64,000 nucleotides of DNA, from positions 78,725-142,724 of the forward strand of contig NZ_LMTZ01000091.1 of NCBI RefSeq assembly GCF_001456025.1, read 5' to 3'. A program made the position numbers and the translations under genes. This document shows, in pieces, positions 28,585 to 37,131 of the stretch. How positions within the stretch are numbered: the stretch's first letter is position 1; the number at the start of each line of letters is the position of its first letter. This DNA comes from Mastigocoleus testarum BC008 (GTDB lineage: Bacteria; Cyanobacteriota; Cyanobacteriia; Cyanobacteriales; Nostocaceae). The notes below the pieces were generated by a model that did no database searches, was not told where the DNA came from, and worked only from the letters and a program-made list of their open reading frames with translations.

Positions 28585-29130
28585 ATGTGGAAAAAAATAT
28601 TACTCTTATTTTTGATAACACTGAGTTTTCTTATTACAAATGTTGATATTGCAGCAGCAGCTGGTCTGAAAAGTTACGTAAATACCGACAAAGGATATCA
28701 GTTTTTATATCCTAATGGCTGGGTACAAGTAAAAGTGTCCGGTGGACCAGATGTTGTTTTCCACGACATAATTGAAACAACGGAAAATGTTTCAGTTATT
28801 GTTAGCCCTGCTCCTTCCAATAAGACTCTTGCTGAATTAGGTACTCCTACGGAAGTAGGATATAAATTGGGTAAAAATGCTTTAGCCCCTGAAGGTAGTG
28901 GACGAAAGGCAGAATTAGTTGATGCTCGCGAGCGGCAAGTCGAAGATAAAACTTACTATATGTTGGAATATGTTGTAAAGCTGCCAAACAATAGAAAAAG
29001 ACATAATCTTGCCAGTGTGGCACTTCGCCGTGGTAAGGTGTTTACTCTAAACGCGTCAGTTTCTCAAAGACGTTGGCCAAGAGTCAAAAGACTGATTGAA
29101 GATACAGTTTCATCTTTTTCTGTTTACTAA
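28585..29130 (+). CDS. PsbP-like (CyanoP) lumenal protein
   Basis: PsbP-like proteins associate with the lumenal side of photosystem II and aid its assembly. The 181-residue product has a signal peptide (hydrophobic residues 5-20, AAAA near 23-26) and then the PsbP core starting GLKSYVNTDKGYQFLYPNGW. Length is normal. Oddity: no cysteine is present near the cleavage site, whereas many CyanoP proteins are lipoproteins with a lipobox, so a soluble lumenal form is likely. ATG start with the purine-rich AAGGAAG upstream. maf follows 59 bp later. Confidence 0.88.
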   Translation: MWKKILLLFLITLSFLITNVDIAAAAGLKSYVNTDKGYQFLYPNGWVQVKVSGGPDVVFHDIIETTENVSVIVSPAPSNKTLAELGTPTEVGYKLGKNALAPEGSGRKAELVDARERQVEDKTYYMLEYVVKLPNNRKRHNLASVALRRGKVFTLNASVSQRRWPRVKRLIEDTVSSFSVY

Positions 29131-29189
29131 CCAAAACTTAAGTTAATGTTCTTTTGTTAACTTGATTTTTCTGCCACAAGCAAAGTCTC

Positions 29190-29783
29190 ATGGAAATTCC
29201 CAAATTTGTATTGGCTTCAGCTTCCCCAGCACGCCGTCGATTGCTACAAACTGTCGGTATAGAACCGAAGGTGGTACCTAGTGATTTTGATGAGTCACAA
29301 ATCAAACTTGAAGACCCATCAGAATTAGTGCAGACTTTAGCTTTCAGTAAAGCAAAAATAGTAAGTCATCAATTCCCATCTGCTTTAGTTATGGGTTGTG
29401 ACTCTGTTTTACTAATTAATGGTCATATTCACGGAAAACCAAAAGACGAAGCAGAAGCATGCGATCGTTGGCAAGAAATGCAAGGAAATGTTGGTGATTT
29501 ATTTACCGGTCATGCTTTGATTGATAATCTTCAAAATTGCTCTTTGGTAAAGTGTCAAGTGACAAAAGTTTACTTTGCGCCAATGAGTAATGATGCCATT
29601 AAGGCATATGTTACTACTGGTGAGCCTCTCAAATGTGCTGGAAGTTTTGCCCTTGAAGGTAAGGGGGGATTATTTGTAGAAAAAATTGAAGGTTGCCACA
29701 GTAATGTGATTGGTTTGAGTTTACCTTTACTGCGGCAAATGATTCTCGAATTAGGATACCAAGTCAAAGACTTTTGGCATTAA
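29190..29783 (+). CDS. maf: Maf-type nucleotide pyrophosphatase
   Basis: Maf proteins hydrolyse non-canonical or modified nucleoside triphosphates (m5UTP, pseudo-UTP, dTTP or m7GTP depending on subgroup). The 197-residue product begins with LASASPARRRLLQTVG (phosphate-binding), has the DFDES motif, the GCDSV metal site and the closing GCHSNVIGLSLP. Full length, ATG start. It is 59 bp after the PsbP-like gene and may be co-transcribed. Tandem hairpin repeats follow its stop. Confidence 0.95.
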   Translation: MEIPKFVLASASPARRRLLQTVGIEPKVVPSDFDESQIKLEDPSELVQTLAFSKAKIVSHQFPSALVMGCDSVLLINGHIHGKPKDEAEACDRWQEMQGNVGDLFTGHALIDNLQNCSLVKCQVTKVYFAPMSNDAIKAYVTTGEPLKCAGSFALEGKGGLFVEKIEGCHSNVIGLSLPLLRQMILELGYQVKDFWH

Positions 29784-29906
29784 TTTTTTGATTTCTCTAT
29801 TTTCCTAAAATAGAAGTATGAGTATTTGTTTCTCCATGGAAACAATACAAAACTTATTTTTTTGTAGAAGACATACAAACTTAATTTTTTTGAAGGAATG
29901 TAACTT

Positions 29907-30040
29907 TATTCCCCTACGGAAAGATTAAAATCTGTTTTCATACGGGAAGTATCAATATCCATTCCCCTACGGGGAGTATCAATATCTATTCCCCTGCGGG
30001 GAGTATCAATATCTATTCCCCTACGGGGAAATAAAACTTA
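29907..30040. repeat. 27 bp tandem hairpin repeat
   Basis: About five tandem units with a 27 bp period. Three are nearly identical (starting at 29961, 29988 and 30015: ATTCCCCTACGGGGAGTATC then AATATCT) and the two leftward ones are degenerate. Each clear unit can fold as CCCC-TAC-GGGG. The array fills the gap between the convergent maf and DUF-type genes, where it could act as a bidirectional transcription barrier, or may simply be a tandem expansion. Confidence 0.85.
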
Positions 30041-30049
30041 CTTCAAAAC

Positions 30050-30355
30050 TTACTTTCCACCATAGAAAAAAGCTATTTCCTTTTCCTTGAGGGCTGTAAA
30101 ACCAGCTTCGAGTAACATTCGATCTAGTTCTGCTTGAGGAATATGCTTTGCGCCAATTCTTACAATACGCGAGCGCATAGTATTGGATACCCCGCTACGT
30201 TGCCTATTTGCCTCCAATCCCATAACTTGGTGATACAATTCTAATTTAGCTGGAGGAATTGGAGAACCGTCTAAATCAACTCCTTTGGCAATTGCATTAT
30301 CTACAGCATCCGCACCCTGAGTATTTGAATCTATCCGATCTGTTTCCGCAGTCAT
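30050..30355 (-). CDS. Small conserved hypothetical protein
   Basis: From ATG at 30355 (MTAETDRIDSN) the product has 101 residues; an in-frame TTG eight codons earlier is less likely. It is soluble with no membrane helix: an acidic start, then a helical segment (PPAKLELYHQVMGLEANRQRSG), NTMRSRIVRIGAKHIP, a helix and an aromatic end (IAFFYGGK). The composition and ordered look suggest a real conserved protein, but I do not recognise a function. Confidence 0.65.
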   Translation of the reverse strand: MTAETDRIDSNTQGADAVDNAIAKGVDLDGSPIPPAKLELYHQVMGLEANRQRSGVSNTMRSRIVRIGAKHIPQAELDRMLLEAGFTALKEKEIAFFYGGK

Positions 30356-30512
30356 AGATCTCAAAAATAGTTTTCTCAACTAAATTTTACCAGCCCAAGG
30401 AGCACAGAATAAACAAGTAAACATATACTAGCTTTACTTGTTCGCCAAATTGCAAAGTTCTTGACATTTATCTTCTATGTTAAAACTACGAAACACTTAG
30501 GAGGTTGAAGGG

Positions 30513-30650
30513 ATGAAAAATCCTACATTCCGACTCTATGGTTTAGTTGCAGTTGCAGTTATAGCTAATACGGTATTTATGGGTATGATTCTTAGTGTGG
30601 CTGTAGTCAATGAAGTCCAATTTATAAATCAGATGGAACTAGGAAGCTAA
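30513..30650 (+). CDS. 45-residue single-span membrane peptide
   Basis: The frame encodes MKNPTFRLYG followed by a hydrophobic helix (residues about 9-33, rich in Val, Ala, Ile and Leu) and a short polar tail ending QMELGS. A strong Shine-Dalgarno AGGAGG (30499-30504) lies eight bases before the ATG, the best in this neighbourhood, which argues for translation. Size and topology resemble small photosystem or cytochrome subunits, but it matches none that I know. It lies between two minus-strand genes in its own transcription unit. Confidence 0.6.
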   Translation: MKNPTFRLYGLVAVAVIANTVFMGMILSVAVVNEVQFINQMELGS

Positions 30651-30895
30651 ATTGACTTGCGCGTAGCGCTATATCTGTGAAAAATTATCCAGATTTGATG
30701 CAGGTAAAGTTGGTATTTATTCATATTCAATTTAATTATTTATTTTTGGAGGATATTTTACATATTTACCTACAAACATAAATCTTTAAGTAAGATTAAT
30801 GCAGTATTGAATGTATTTAAAGGATGCTGCATGAATGGAATAAATACCAAAAATTACAACCGTCAATACATATTTTGTTTGTAGATAAATTTTGT

Positions 30896-32227
30896 TTACA
30901 AACTAAACTCAGCTACATCGTCTTCTGTGTCTGAAATAATATTTCCCTGCGCCACTGTTGGTTTAAAATCAGAAGCATGAATTAATTGGTTAAAAGAAAT
31001 TTGGGGATTTTGATAAATTATGTGCAGTATGGCGATAAAATCTCTGACAATTTCACCTGGTGTAAGTAATGCATCGGCACCCAGGCGACTAATAATTTCT
31101 TGAATAAATTCTTGTAAATCCTTATTTTTTAAAGGACTCTGATAATTAAAATTAGTAGAGTGAATATCTGTTAATCTTTGTAGAAGCGTTAGTATTTCTT
31201 CCTCTTTGAGAGGATTGAGGCGAATAACGGGTCCAAAATACTCACCTACACCAGCTTGCGTTGCAAAACGACTTTCTTTAGTGCGCCTGCGCCAAGCAGA
31301 GTCAGCAAATAGTCCCCGGTTGCGATCTTCTAAAAATTTGGTAGTACCACCGATCATGATACCCAGGTTTTCGGCTTTGCATTGCACAGTATCGTTAAAC
31401 ATTGCCAACAACCGATTATAATTCTTTTCTCTAGTAACCGTTGTGGATATTTGAGATAAATGGACTGCCTCGTCTAGCAAAACAATAAGCCCTTTATAAC
31501 CAATTTCAGCAACAAACTTAGCTAATAATTTTATATAGTCATACCAACTGTTATCATCAATAATTACTCTTACCCCCAAAGCTGCTTTCGCTTCTATTTT
31601 TGTAGAAAATTCACCCCTTAACCAGCGAAGTGAAGCATTTTTTAGATCTTCGTCATCATTACAATATCCTCGCCAATAAGCGATAATAACATTTCCGAAA
31701 TCAAATCCGTGAACTAAGTCTTCAATATAACTGATTACTTCTCTAATTTTAATTTCTATTTGACGGTCGAAATCTTCATCATTAGGTTGCATTCCTGTTT
31801 CTTTAACTACTTCTTGTTGAATTTTATTAATCCAACCTTCCAAAATCGAGACTAAAGCACCACCGTCAGGACGAGTTTTGGTTGCTAGATGACTCATTAA
31901 TTCACGATATGTTGCTAAACCCTGATTATTAGTTCCAGCAAGTCGACGCTCTGAAGATAAGTCAGCATCGGCTACTACAAATCCTTGCTCCATCGCTTTA
32001 TTGCGTACCAACTGGAGCATGAAGCTTTTACCAGAACCATAATTGCCAATAATAAAGCGGAATGCTGCAATACCTTCTGCAACATCATCGAGATTTTGTA
32101 AAAGGCTTTTGAGTTCTTGTTCTCTTCCTACTGCAATTTTTTCGATACCTACTCTGGGTACTACTCCAGCAGCCAGAGAGTTAATCAAACTCGCAGATAC
32201 TTTCTTTGAGAGTTTCAACTTTGCCAT
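30896..32227 (-). CDS. BrxD-like P-loop ATPase (DUF2791)
   Basis: The 443-residue product has Walker A GNYGSGKS (residues 61-68), Walker B GLIVLLDEAVHL (near 246-257) and the segment GGTTKFLEDRNRGLFADSAW, which corresponds to the sensor region of DUF2791 ATPases such as BrxD of BREX defence systems. No BREX methylase (PglX), PglZ or helicase is nearby, so this is not a BREX locus. It is last in a same-strand block with the TerB-C-like coiled coil and the DUF815 ATPase. A 14 bp tandem repeat lies in its upstream gap. Cellular role unknown. Confidence 0.85.
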   Translation of the reverse strand: MAKLKLSKKVSASLINSLAAGVVPRVGIEKIAVGREQELKSLLQNLDDVAEGIAAFRFIIGNYGSGKSFMLQLVRNKAMEQGFVVADADLSSERRLAGTNNQGLATYRELMSHLATKTRPDGGALVSILEGWINKIQQEVVKETGMQPNDEDFDRQIEIKIREVISYIEDLVHGFDFGNVIIAYWRGYCNDDEDLKNASLRWLRGEFSTKIEAKAALGVRVIIDDNSWYDYIKLLAKFVAEIGYKGLIVLLDEAVHLSQISTTVTREKNYNRLLAMFNDTVQCKAENLGIMIGGTTKFLEDRNRGLFADSAWRRRTKESRFATQAGVGEYFGPVIRLNPLKEEEILTLLQRLTDIHSTNFNYQSPLKNKDLQEFIQEIISRLGADALLTPGEIVRDFIAILHIIYQNPQISFNQLIHASDFKPTVAQGNIISDTEDDVAEFSL

Positions 32228-32340
32228 TTAGTTCACCTCAGTTAAGAAAAGATGCAGAGGCGCGCAGCCCATAATACTAATATTGCCCCATACTATAAAT
32301 ATTGATAAGTATAGCCAATATTATGGAGGGTTATTTTTAA

Positions 32341-32392
32341 TGGGAATAATTTAGTGGGAATAATTTAGTGGGAATAATTTAGTGAGAATAAG
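32341..32392. repeat. 14 bp tandem repeat
   Basis: Three exact copies of TGGGAATAATTTAG and a partial fourth, in the 179 bp gap upstream of the DUF2791 gene. Repeats in this place could alter promoter or leader structure; copy number may vary between strains. Confidence 0.85.
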
Positions 32393-32406
32393 CAAATAGA
32401 TTTTAC

Positions 32407-33729
32407 TCAATTAGAATATCCTTGTTTGGCTAGCTTATGAGAGTAAATTTCAATCATTTTTTGAACTTTTGCCAAATGTTCTTCACATATTCCTGGAAAT
32501 TCGTTCCCTGGATCGATAATTAACTCACCAAGAGTATCGCTTGCGCGCTCATTTATTGAATCAATCAGCAAATTTGGCATAGTAATATTGCTCTGCGCAA
32601 TATTTTTGACAACGGGATTTGGATTTTCTTCTTCTACTAATGCTTGTAATACTTGAACCTCATGCTCGGGAAGTTGTTCTAACAGAATTTCCCATTCTTG
32701 TGGAAGCTTAGTGGAAATATCAGTTTCTTTTTCTTCGTCTGTAGTTTCTAATGGATCTAACAGGTCAGCAAAGGGAAAAGGTTCTAAGTCTTCTGCTTCT
32801 TTTAAGTCTTGTTCTTCTAAGTCTTGCTCGAGCAAATGATTCGAGTTGAGATTTTCCATTTGCTGCAACAAGTCGTAAATTTGATCCTGTAAAATATCAT
32901 GCTCATCTTGTAAAAGGGATACCTGTCCCTTCAACTGTGATAATTCTACTTGCTTGGTATCAACCTGTTCTCTTAAAGTGCTCAGTTTATCTTCAATACT
33001 TTGCTGTTCGGCAACCTTTGCACGTATCGTTTCGTTTTTTTTGCACTCTACGACTTCTAATTCCTGCAAATTGATACGCAGATCGTATAACTTCTCTTCT
33101 AATTGTGGCTTTACTCGATTGAGCAAAGTTAAATTATTCTCTAATTCTTTTTTGTCCTGTTCGAGTTGCTCGATTTGATTTTTTATTTTAGTAAATTCTG
33201 AACGCGATACATTACAGTTGATTTCCAAACGACGACTTTCTGTAGTTATTTTTGAAAAATATTTTTCTAATTCGTCTTTAGTTCTTTCCAGGTTCTCAAG
33301 TTCTGTTTTTAGTTGCAGTATTCCTGTTTCTGCTTGTTTTTTTTGCCCAGCATAGGTACTTAGTTCGCGATCGATGCTATCTCGTTGATGGCGATATTCC
33401 GTTACTTGATTTTGTAATTGCTTGGATTCAGAGTATAGGAGCGAACGATGTTTTTCTAAACTATTAATTTCAACAACCATGTGGGATTTTATATCTTCCA
33501 TTTCCCTAATTTGTCCGTTTAGGGATTTCAAAGATTTTAAGATTATTGTATCGTGTTGTTTTCGGCGTTGATGGGCGAATAATACCGCTATATAAGTGGT
33601 TGGAATATAAAGTAGTGCAATGATAGCTGCACGTTTAAAACTACCAGTTAATGCGAGACTCAAACCAAAACTTATACCGAAGGCAACGATATTTATGATG
33701 AATCGATTACTTACCATTGCTACTTGCAT
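32407..33729 (-). CDS. Membrane coiled-coil protein with TerB-C-like tail
   Basis: The 440-residue product has two N-terminal transmembrane helices (about 8-27 and 31-50), then a long coiled coil (about 55-290) and an acidic linker (EEQDLKEAEDLEPF). The C-terminal 95 residues (LPEHEVQVLQALVEE... and NLLIDSINERASDTLGELII) resemble the TerB-C domain of Ter stress-response systems. I infer a membrane-anchored scaffold that presents a TerB-C module to a cytosolic partner, perhaps the neighbouring ATPases. ATG start; a second Met five codons on is possible. Confidence 0.7.
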   Translation of the reverse strand: MQVAMVSNRFIINIVAFGISFGLSLALTGSFKRAAIIALLYIPTTYIAVLFAHQRRKQHDTIILKSLKSLNGQIREMEDIKSHMVVEINSLEKHRSLLYSESKQLQNQVTEYRHQRDSIDRELSTYAGQKKQAETGILQLKTELENLERTKDELEKYFSKITTESRRLEINCNVSRSEFTKIKNQIEQLEQDKKELENNLTLLNRVKPQLEEKLYDLRINLQELEVVECKKNETIRAKVAEQQSIEDKLSTLREQVDTKQVELSQLKGQVSLLQDEHDILQDQIYDLLQQMENLNSNHLLEQDLEEQDLKEAEDLEPFPFADLLDPLETTDEEKETDISTKLPQEWEILLEQLPEHEVQVLQALVEEENPNPVVKNIAQSNITMPNLLIDSINERASDTLGELIIDPGNEFPGICEEHLAKVQKMIEIYSHKLAKQGYSN

Positions 33730-33906
33730 GATACTAATGAAGGAGCATGACTAAATCAGTCACTATATAATTTTTTATGTAGCTCGATATTACATTATTA
33801 TTCCTAAATCATTGGTACTGAGAACTGTAAATTTTGGGTCTTGTACTAATTTAAATAGACCACAATACCCAGTTATGACAAATTCACTAACAAAGTGCTA
33901 GTAATT

Positions 33907-35274
33907 TTATTCACTCACAGATACAGTCAAATCAGCACTTAGATAGTTTACGAATTGTTTGGCTGTGCGTCCGGAACGACCATTATGGCGAGTAGCCCAT
34001 TGCAAAGCGCGAGCATCCAAGTCTTCTTGAGTAAGATTTATGCTAGCTTGCAAAGCTAACTGGCGAACAATTTCGAGATATCTATCGCGATCGGCAGGCT
34101 CAAAAGTTAAGGTTAAACCAAAGCGATCGCTAAATGAAAGCTTTTCTTGTAGAGTATCCCAGGCATGTATCTCATCATTATTTCTCGGAGCTGGTCTATC
34201 AGCAAAAAATTCACGAATTAAATGACGACGATTAGAAGTAGCATAAACTACAACATTTTTTGGTTTAGCAGTAATGTTACCCTCTAAAACAACTTTTAGA
34301 GCTTTAAAAGCATCGTCATCTTCTTCAAAAGAAAGGTCATCAACAAAAATAATGAACTTCTGAGATAAACCTCTTAATTTTTCTACAATCTCAGGTAAGT
34401 TTTTTAAATCTAATTTACTAACTTCTAATAAACGTAAACTGCGATGAGCGTACTCGTTTAAAAGAGCTTTCACTAGGGAAGATTTCCCAGAGCCACGACT
34501 ACCATATAGTAAGACATTCAATGCGAAATGCCCTGACAGTAAAAATTCTGTATTCTTGAGCAAAGCATCTCTTTGGGTTTCATAACCAAACAATTCTTTG
34601 AGTGTAATCGTATCCGGATATGTGACACCAATAAACTGACCATTCTGCCATCGTAATGCTTGATATTTAGCGAATAAACCAACACCAAATCTTTGGTAGT
34701 AATTGGCTAAAATCGATACAGCATTTTCCCAGTTATCTAGGGAAGATATTTTTGCTATCGTTGCCAATTCATTAGCTGTTGCTACCCCATCTTCAGAGGA
34801 GTACCATACCGTTAGTGAAACTGGGAGATGAGCTACAACTTGAACCCATTCACTTAAAACGGCACAACTACATTCATGTAAACTTTGTAATGCTTGTAAA
34901 TCTCGTCCCACAGCCGCAATTAAAGCCGGAGTTAAACTCTCCATATCTTTTTGTTGCGCTAATTGACTAAAGGGATTTTCATTTCTGAGAATTTGTGTAA
35001 TTAGATACTCTTCCCAGTTTTGATGCCTGGCAGCTAATAATTGAAAGAAATTGCCGTAAGCTTGCAAACAAACTCGCGCATCCGCATCAGTGTAACGTAT
35101 CGCCTGTAACAGGTCAAGAAAAGCCTCACCCAGTTTACCTTGTAAGACTGATTGGTAAATTAAAAGAGAAGCAGCTTGGCGTTGAATAAATTGAATTCTC
35201 CCATTGATTGAATTTTTTATTCTATCTATTTTTAATTTCCCTTCTGTGGGAGTAGACATTGTTTCATTATTCAT
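33907..35274 (-). CDS. DUF815-family AAA+ ATPase
   Basis: The 455-residue product has an N-terminal helical region (1-220) and a C-terminal AAA+ module with Walker A GSRGSGKSSL (about 257-266), Walker B KFIIFVDDLSFEE and the block VVYATSNRRHLIREFF, which are DUF815 hallmarks. Substrates of this family are unknown. The start is ATG at 35274 (MNNETM); a GTG five codons upstream is also open. It is the first gene of a three-gene minus-strand block, with 177 bp to the coiled-coil gene. Confidence 0.88.
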   Translation of the reverse strand: MNNETMSTPTEGKLKIDRIKNSINGRIQFIQRQAASLLIYQSVLQGKLGEAFLDLLQAIRYTDADARVCLQAYGNFFQLLAARHQNWEEYLITQILRNENPFSQLAQQKDMESLTPALIAAVGRDLQALQSLHECSCAVLSEWVQVVAHLPVSLTVWYSSEDGVATANELATIAKISSLDNWENAVSILANYYQRFGVGLFAKYQALRWQNGQFIGVTYPDTITLKELFGYETQRDALLKNTEFLLSGHFALNVLLYGSRGSGKSSLVKALLNEYAHRSLRLLEVSKLDLKNLPEIVEKLRGLSQKFIIFVDDLSFEEDDDAFKALKVVLEGNITAKPKNVVVYATSNRRHLIREFFADRPAPRNNDEIHAWDTLQEKLSFSDRFGLTLTFEPADRDRYLEIVRQLALQASINLTQEDLDARALQWATRHNGRSGRTAKQFVNYLSADLTVSVSE

Positions 35275-35362
35275 CAGTAGACTTGGCACTCAAGTGACTG
35301 CACTATCCTAAATTTTCTGTCTAAGTCGGGCTTACACTTCATCTTCTACATAGGTTTTAACA

Positions 35363-35671
35363 ATGACTATCAGTGTCGTAAGTACAATTTTATATGGCAT
35401 TCTAGGAATAATAGGAGGTATTGTTGGTTATCAAAAAGCAGGCAGCAAGATCTCACTTATAAGTGGTGTCGTTAGCGGGATTCTATTGATTGTGTCGGGT
35501 TTAGTGGCATTACAAGGTCAAAAATGGGGTTTGATTTTGGGCATTGCAGTAGCAGGTATACTAGTAATTGTATTTGCTGTGAGATTCGTAAAAACACGTA
35601 AGTTTATGCCTGCAGGTTTAATGAGTATATTAGGCTTGGTGGTAATCTTTTCAATCCTTAAGAATTTTTGA
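35363..35671 (+). CDS. TMEM14-family membrane protein
   Basis: The 102-residue protein consists of four hydrophobic helices with the glycine-rich pattern GIIGGIVGYQKAGSKISLISG typical of TMEM14/FAX1 proteins. Relatives move fatty acids or porphyrin precursors across chloroplast or mitochondrial membranes; a similar role here is inference. Divergent from the DUF815 gene with 88 bp between the starts, so the two promoters are close. Confidence 0.88.
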   Translation: MTISVVSTILYGILGIIGGIVGYQKAGSKISLISGVVSGILLIVSGLVALQGQKWGLILGIAVAGILVIVFAVRFVKTRKFMPAGLMSILGLVVIFSILKNF

Positions 35672-37131
35672 CGTCTTAAGATGTGCGATCGCTCATCAAA
35701 CTAAGACTTTTCACTACTTAGTTCTTTACTGGTTACTTAATGGTATTTTTGTACTGCACAAAAAATACTAAATCATCTATGCTGCCTAGAGCAAGTTGTA
35801 TTTTTCGTAACAAACAAAATTGATTTTATCTTCTCCTTCGACAGGTTTTTAGAAAAATCCGAATTTATATGAGCTCAGTAAGGTCATCTGGGTAAATCGT
35901 CAATGTATTGATGACGTTCAAATTTTACTTGTAAATGGTACAACCCAATCCTGAAGGGAATGAAGGATTCACTTTACACGCCTGACAGCGACCTAAAACC
36001 AAAATCATGATGTAACACGAGTTTTAAAGCCCATCGATAGAATTACGCTTGAGAAACATTCTTGTTGACAAATAGAGTTCTCAATGCTTTTGAAGTTCGT
36101 ATTCTAAACAACCTGATGTTTATACCAGAGCTTAAAAATACACAATACTAAATTTTGTTTTTGCGACGTCTCAAGTTTGTCACCTTTGTAGGTGTACACT
36201 ATTTGTACTGCTTCCGCAGAGAGAAATCTGACCTCAGTTGCAAACCACTGCTAAGTGTAATATCGACTTTATAACTTAGCTATAAACCAAGTAATAAATT
36301 GATGAGATTTGACTAAATATTTAGAATGTCTTTCCATCAATTAAGATCATTCGCAAGTAATATTTCCCCAATCATCAGAATGTGATTTTGAACAACATAA
36401 ATTTATATTGATTTGTTTGGGGAGTACTTAGCAGTAAATATTTATTGCTAATATTCTATTTTTTTACTGTATATTTAGTCTATAAATATAATTCTCTGAA
36501 ACGATAAAAAAATATTAGATATTTTTTTTAGATGCGTGGTAGCACAAAATATGTTCCTTGCGATACATGTATCGATTTTGATTATTGTTTATATTTGTTT
36601 CCACAAGTACTCTGAATCATAGGTTTTTCATGATTATGAGCCGAGAAACAATTTTTTTTTCCGGGGTCTGATGTATAGCAAAAAACAGGGCTTGCTAGGC
36701 AAGCAAAAGATAATAGTTACAGAAGAAATAATTTAATGGTTACGGTTGCCAACTGATAAATTCTGTACTTTATTTGTATTGTTTGATAGAAGAAAATACT
36801 TTAATTAATGCTTAGAACTTATAAAGAAAATGATTTTAGTTAATGGTTTGATTAAAATATATAATTTTCTATATATACGTAAGTGATTGGTTTAAAGAAC
36901 TTAAAGATTTGCTAGTTAAATATTAATTACATTTAAAGTGATGGTAAAAAAATATGGAGTTAAATTGGCATTTTGGCATCTTTATTTTAGAAATATGGGA
37001 TATTAATAGATCCTGCTCGTAATTGTCGATGTTGACTTGAAACTGCTCTTAACTTAGACAAGCATTGTTCAAGTAAATACTGAAGAACCGTAAACTTTTT
37101 TTCCACAGTCTTAAGAATTAGGACATATTAC
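35672..37131. other. 1.46 kb intergenic region upstream of the kinase/HopA1 pair
   Basis: I read this stretch on both strands for a peptide gene that could be a substrate of the kinase/HopA1 pair. The longest ATG frame with any plausibility is 35 codons at 36630-36737 and lacks a ribosome-binding site, Ser/Thr-rich core or cysteines. The region is otherwise AT-rich without clear RNA structure. Confidence 0.55.

Noticed and set aside
30896..32227. BREX phage-defence locus
   Set aside because: The BrxD-like ATPase is present but PglX, PglZ, BrxC and the helicase are absent from the surroundings.
36630..36737. 35-codon frame considered as a precursor for the kinase/HopA1 pair
   Set aside because: No ribosome-binding site, no cysteine, few Ser/Thr and no leader-core boundary.
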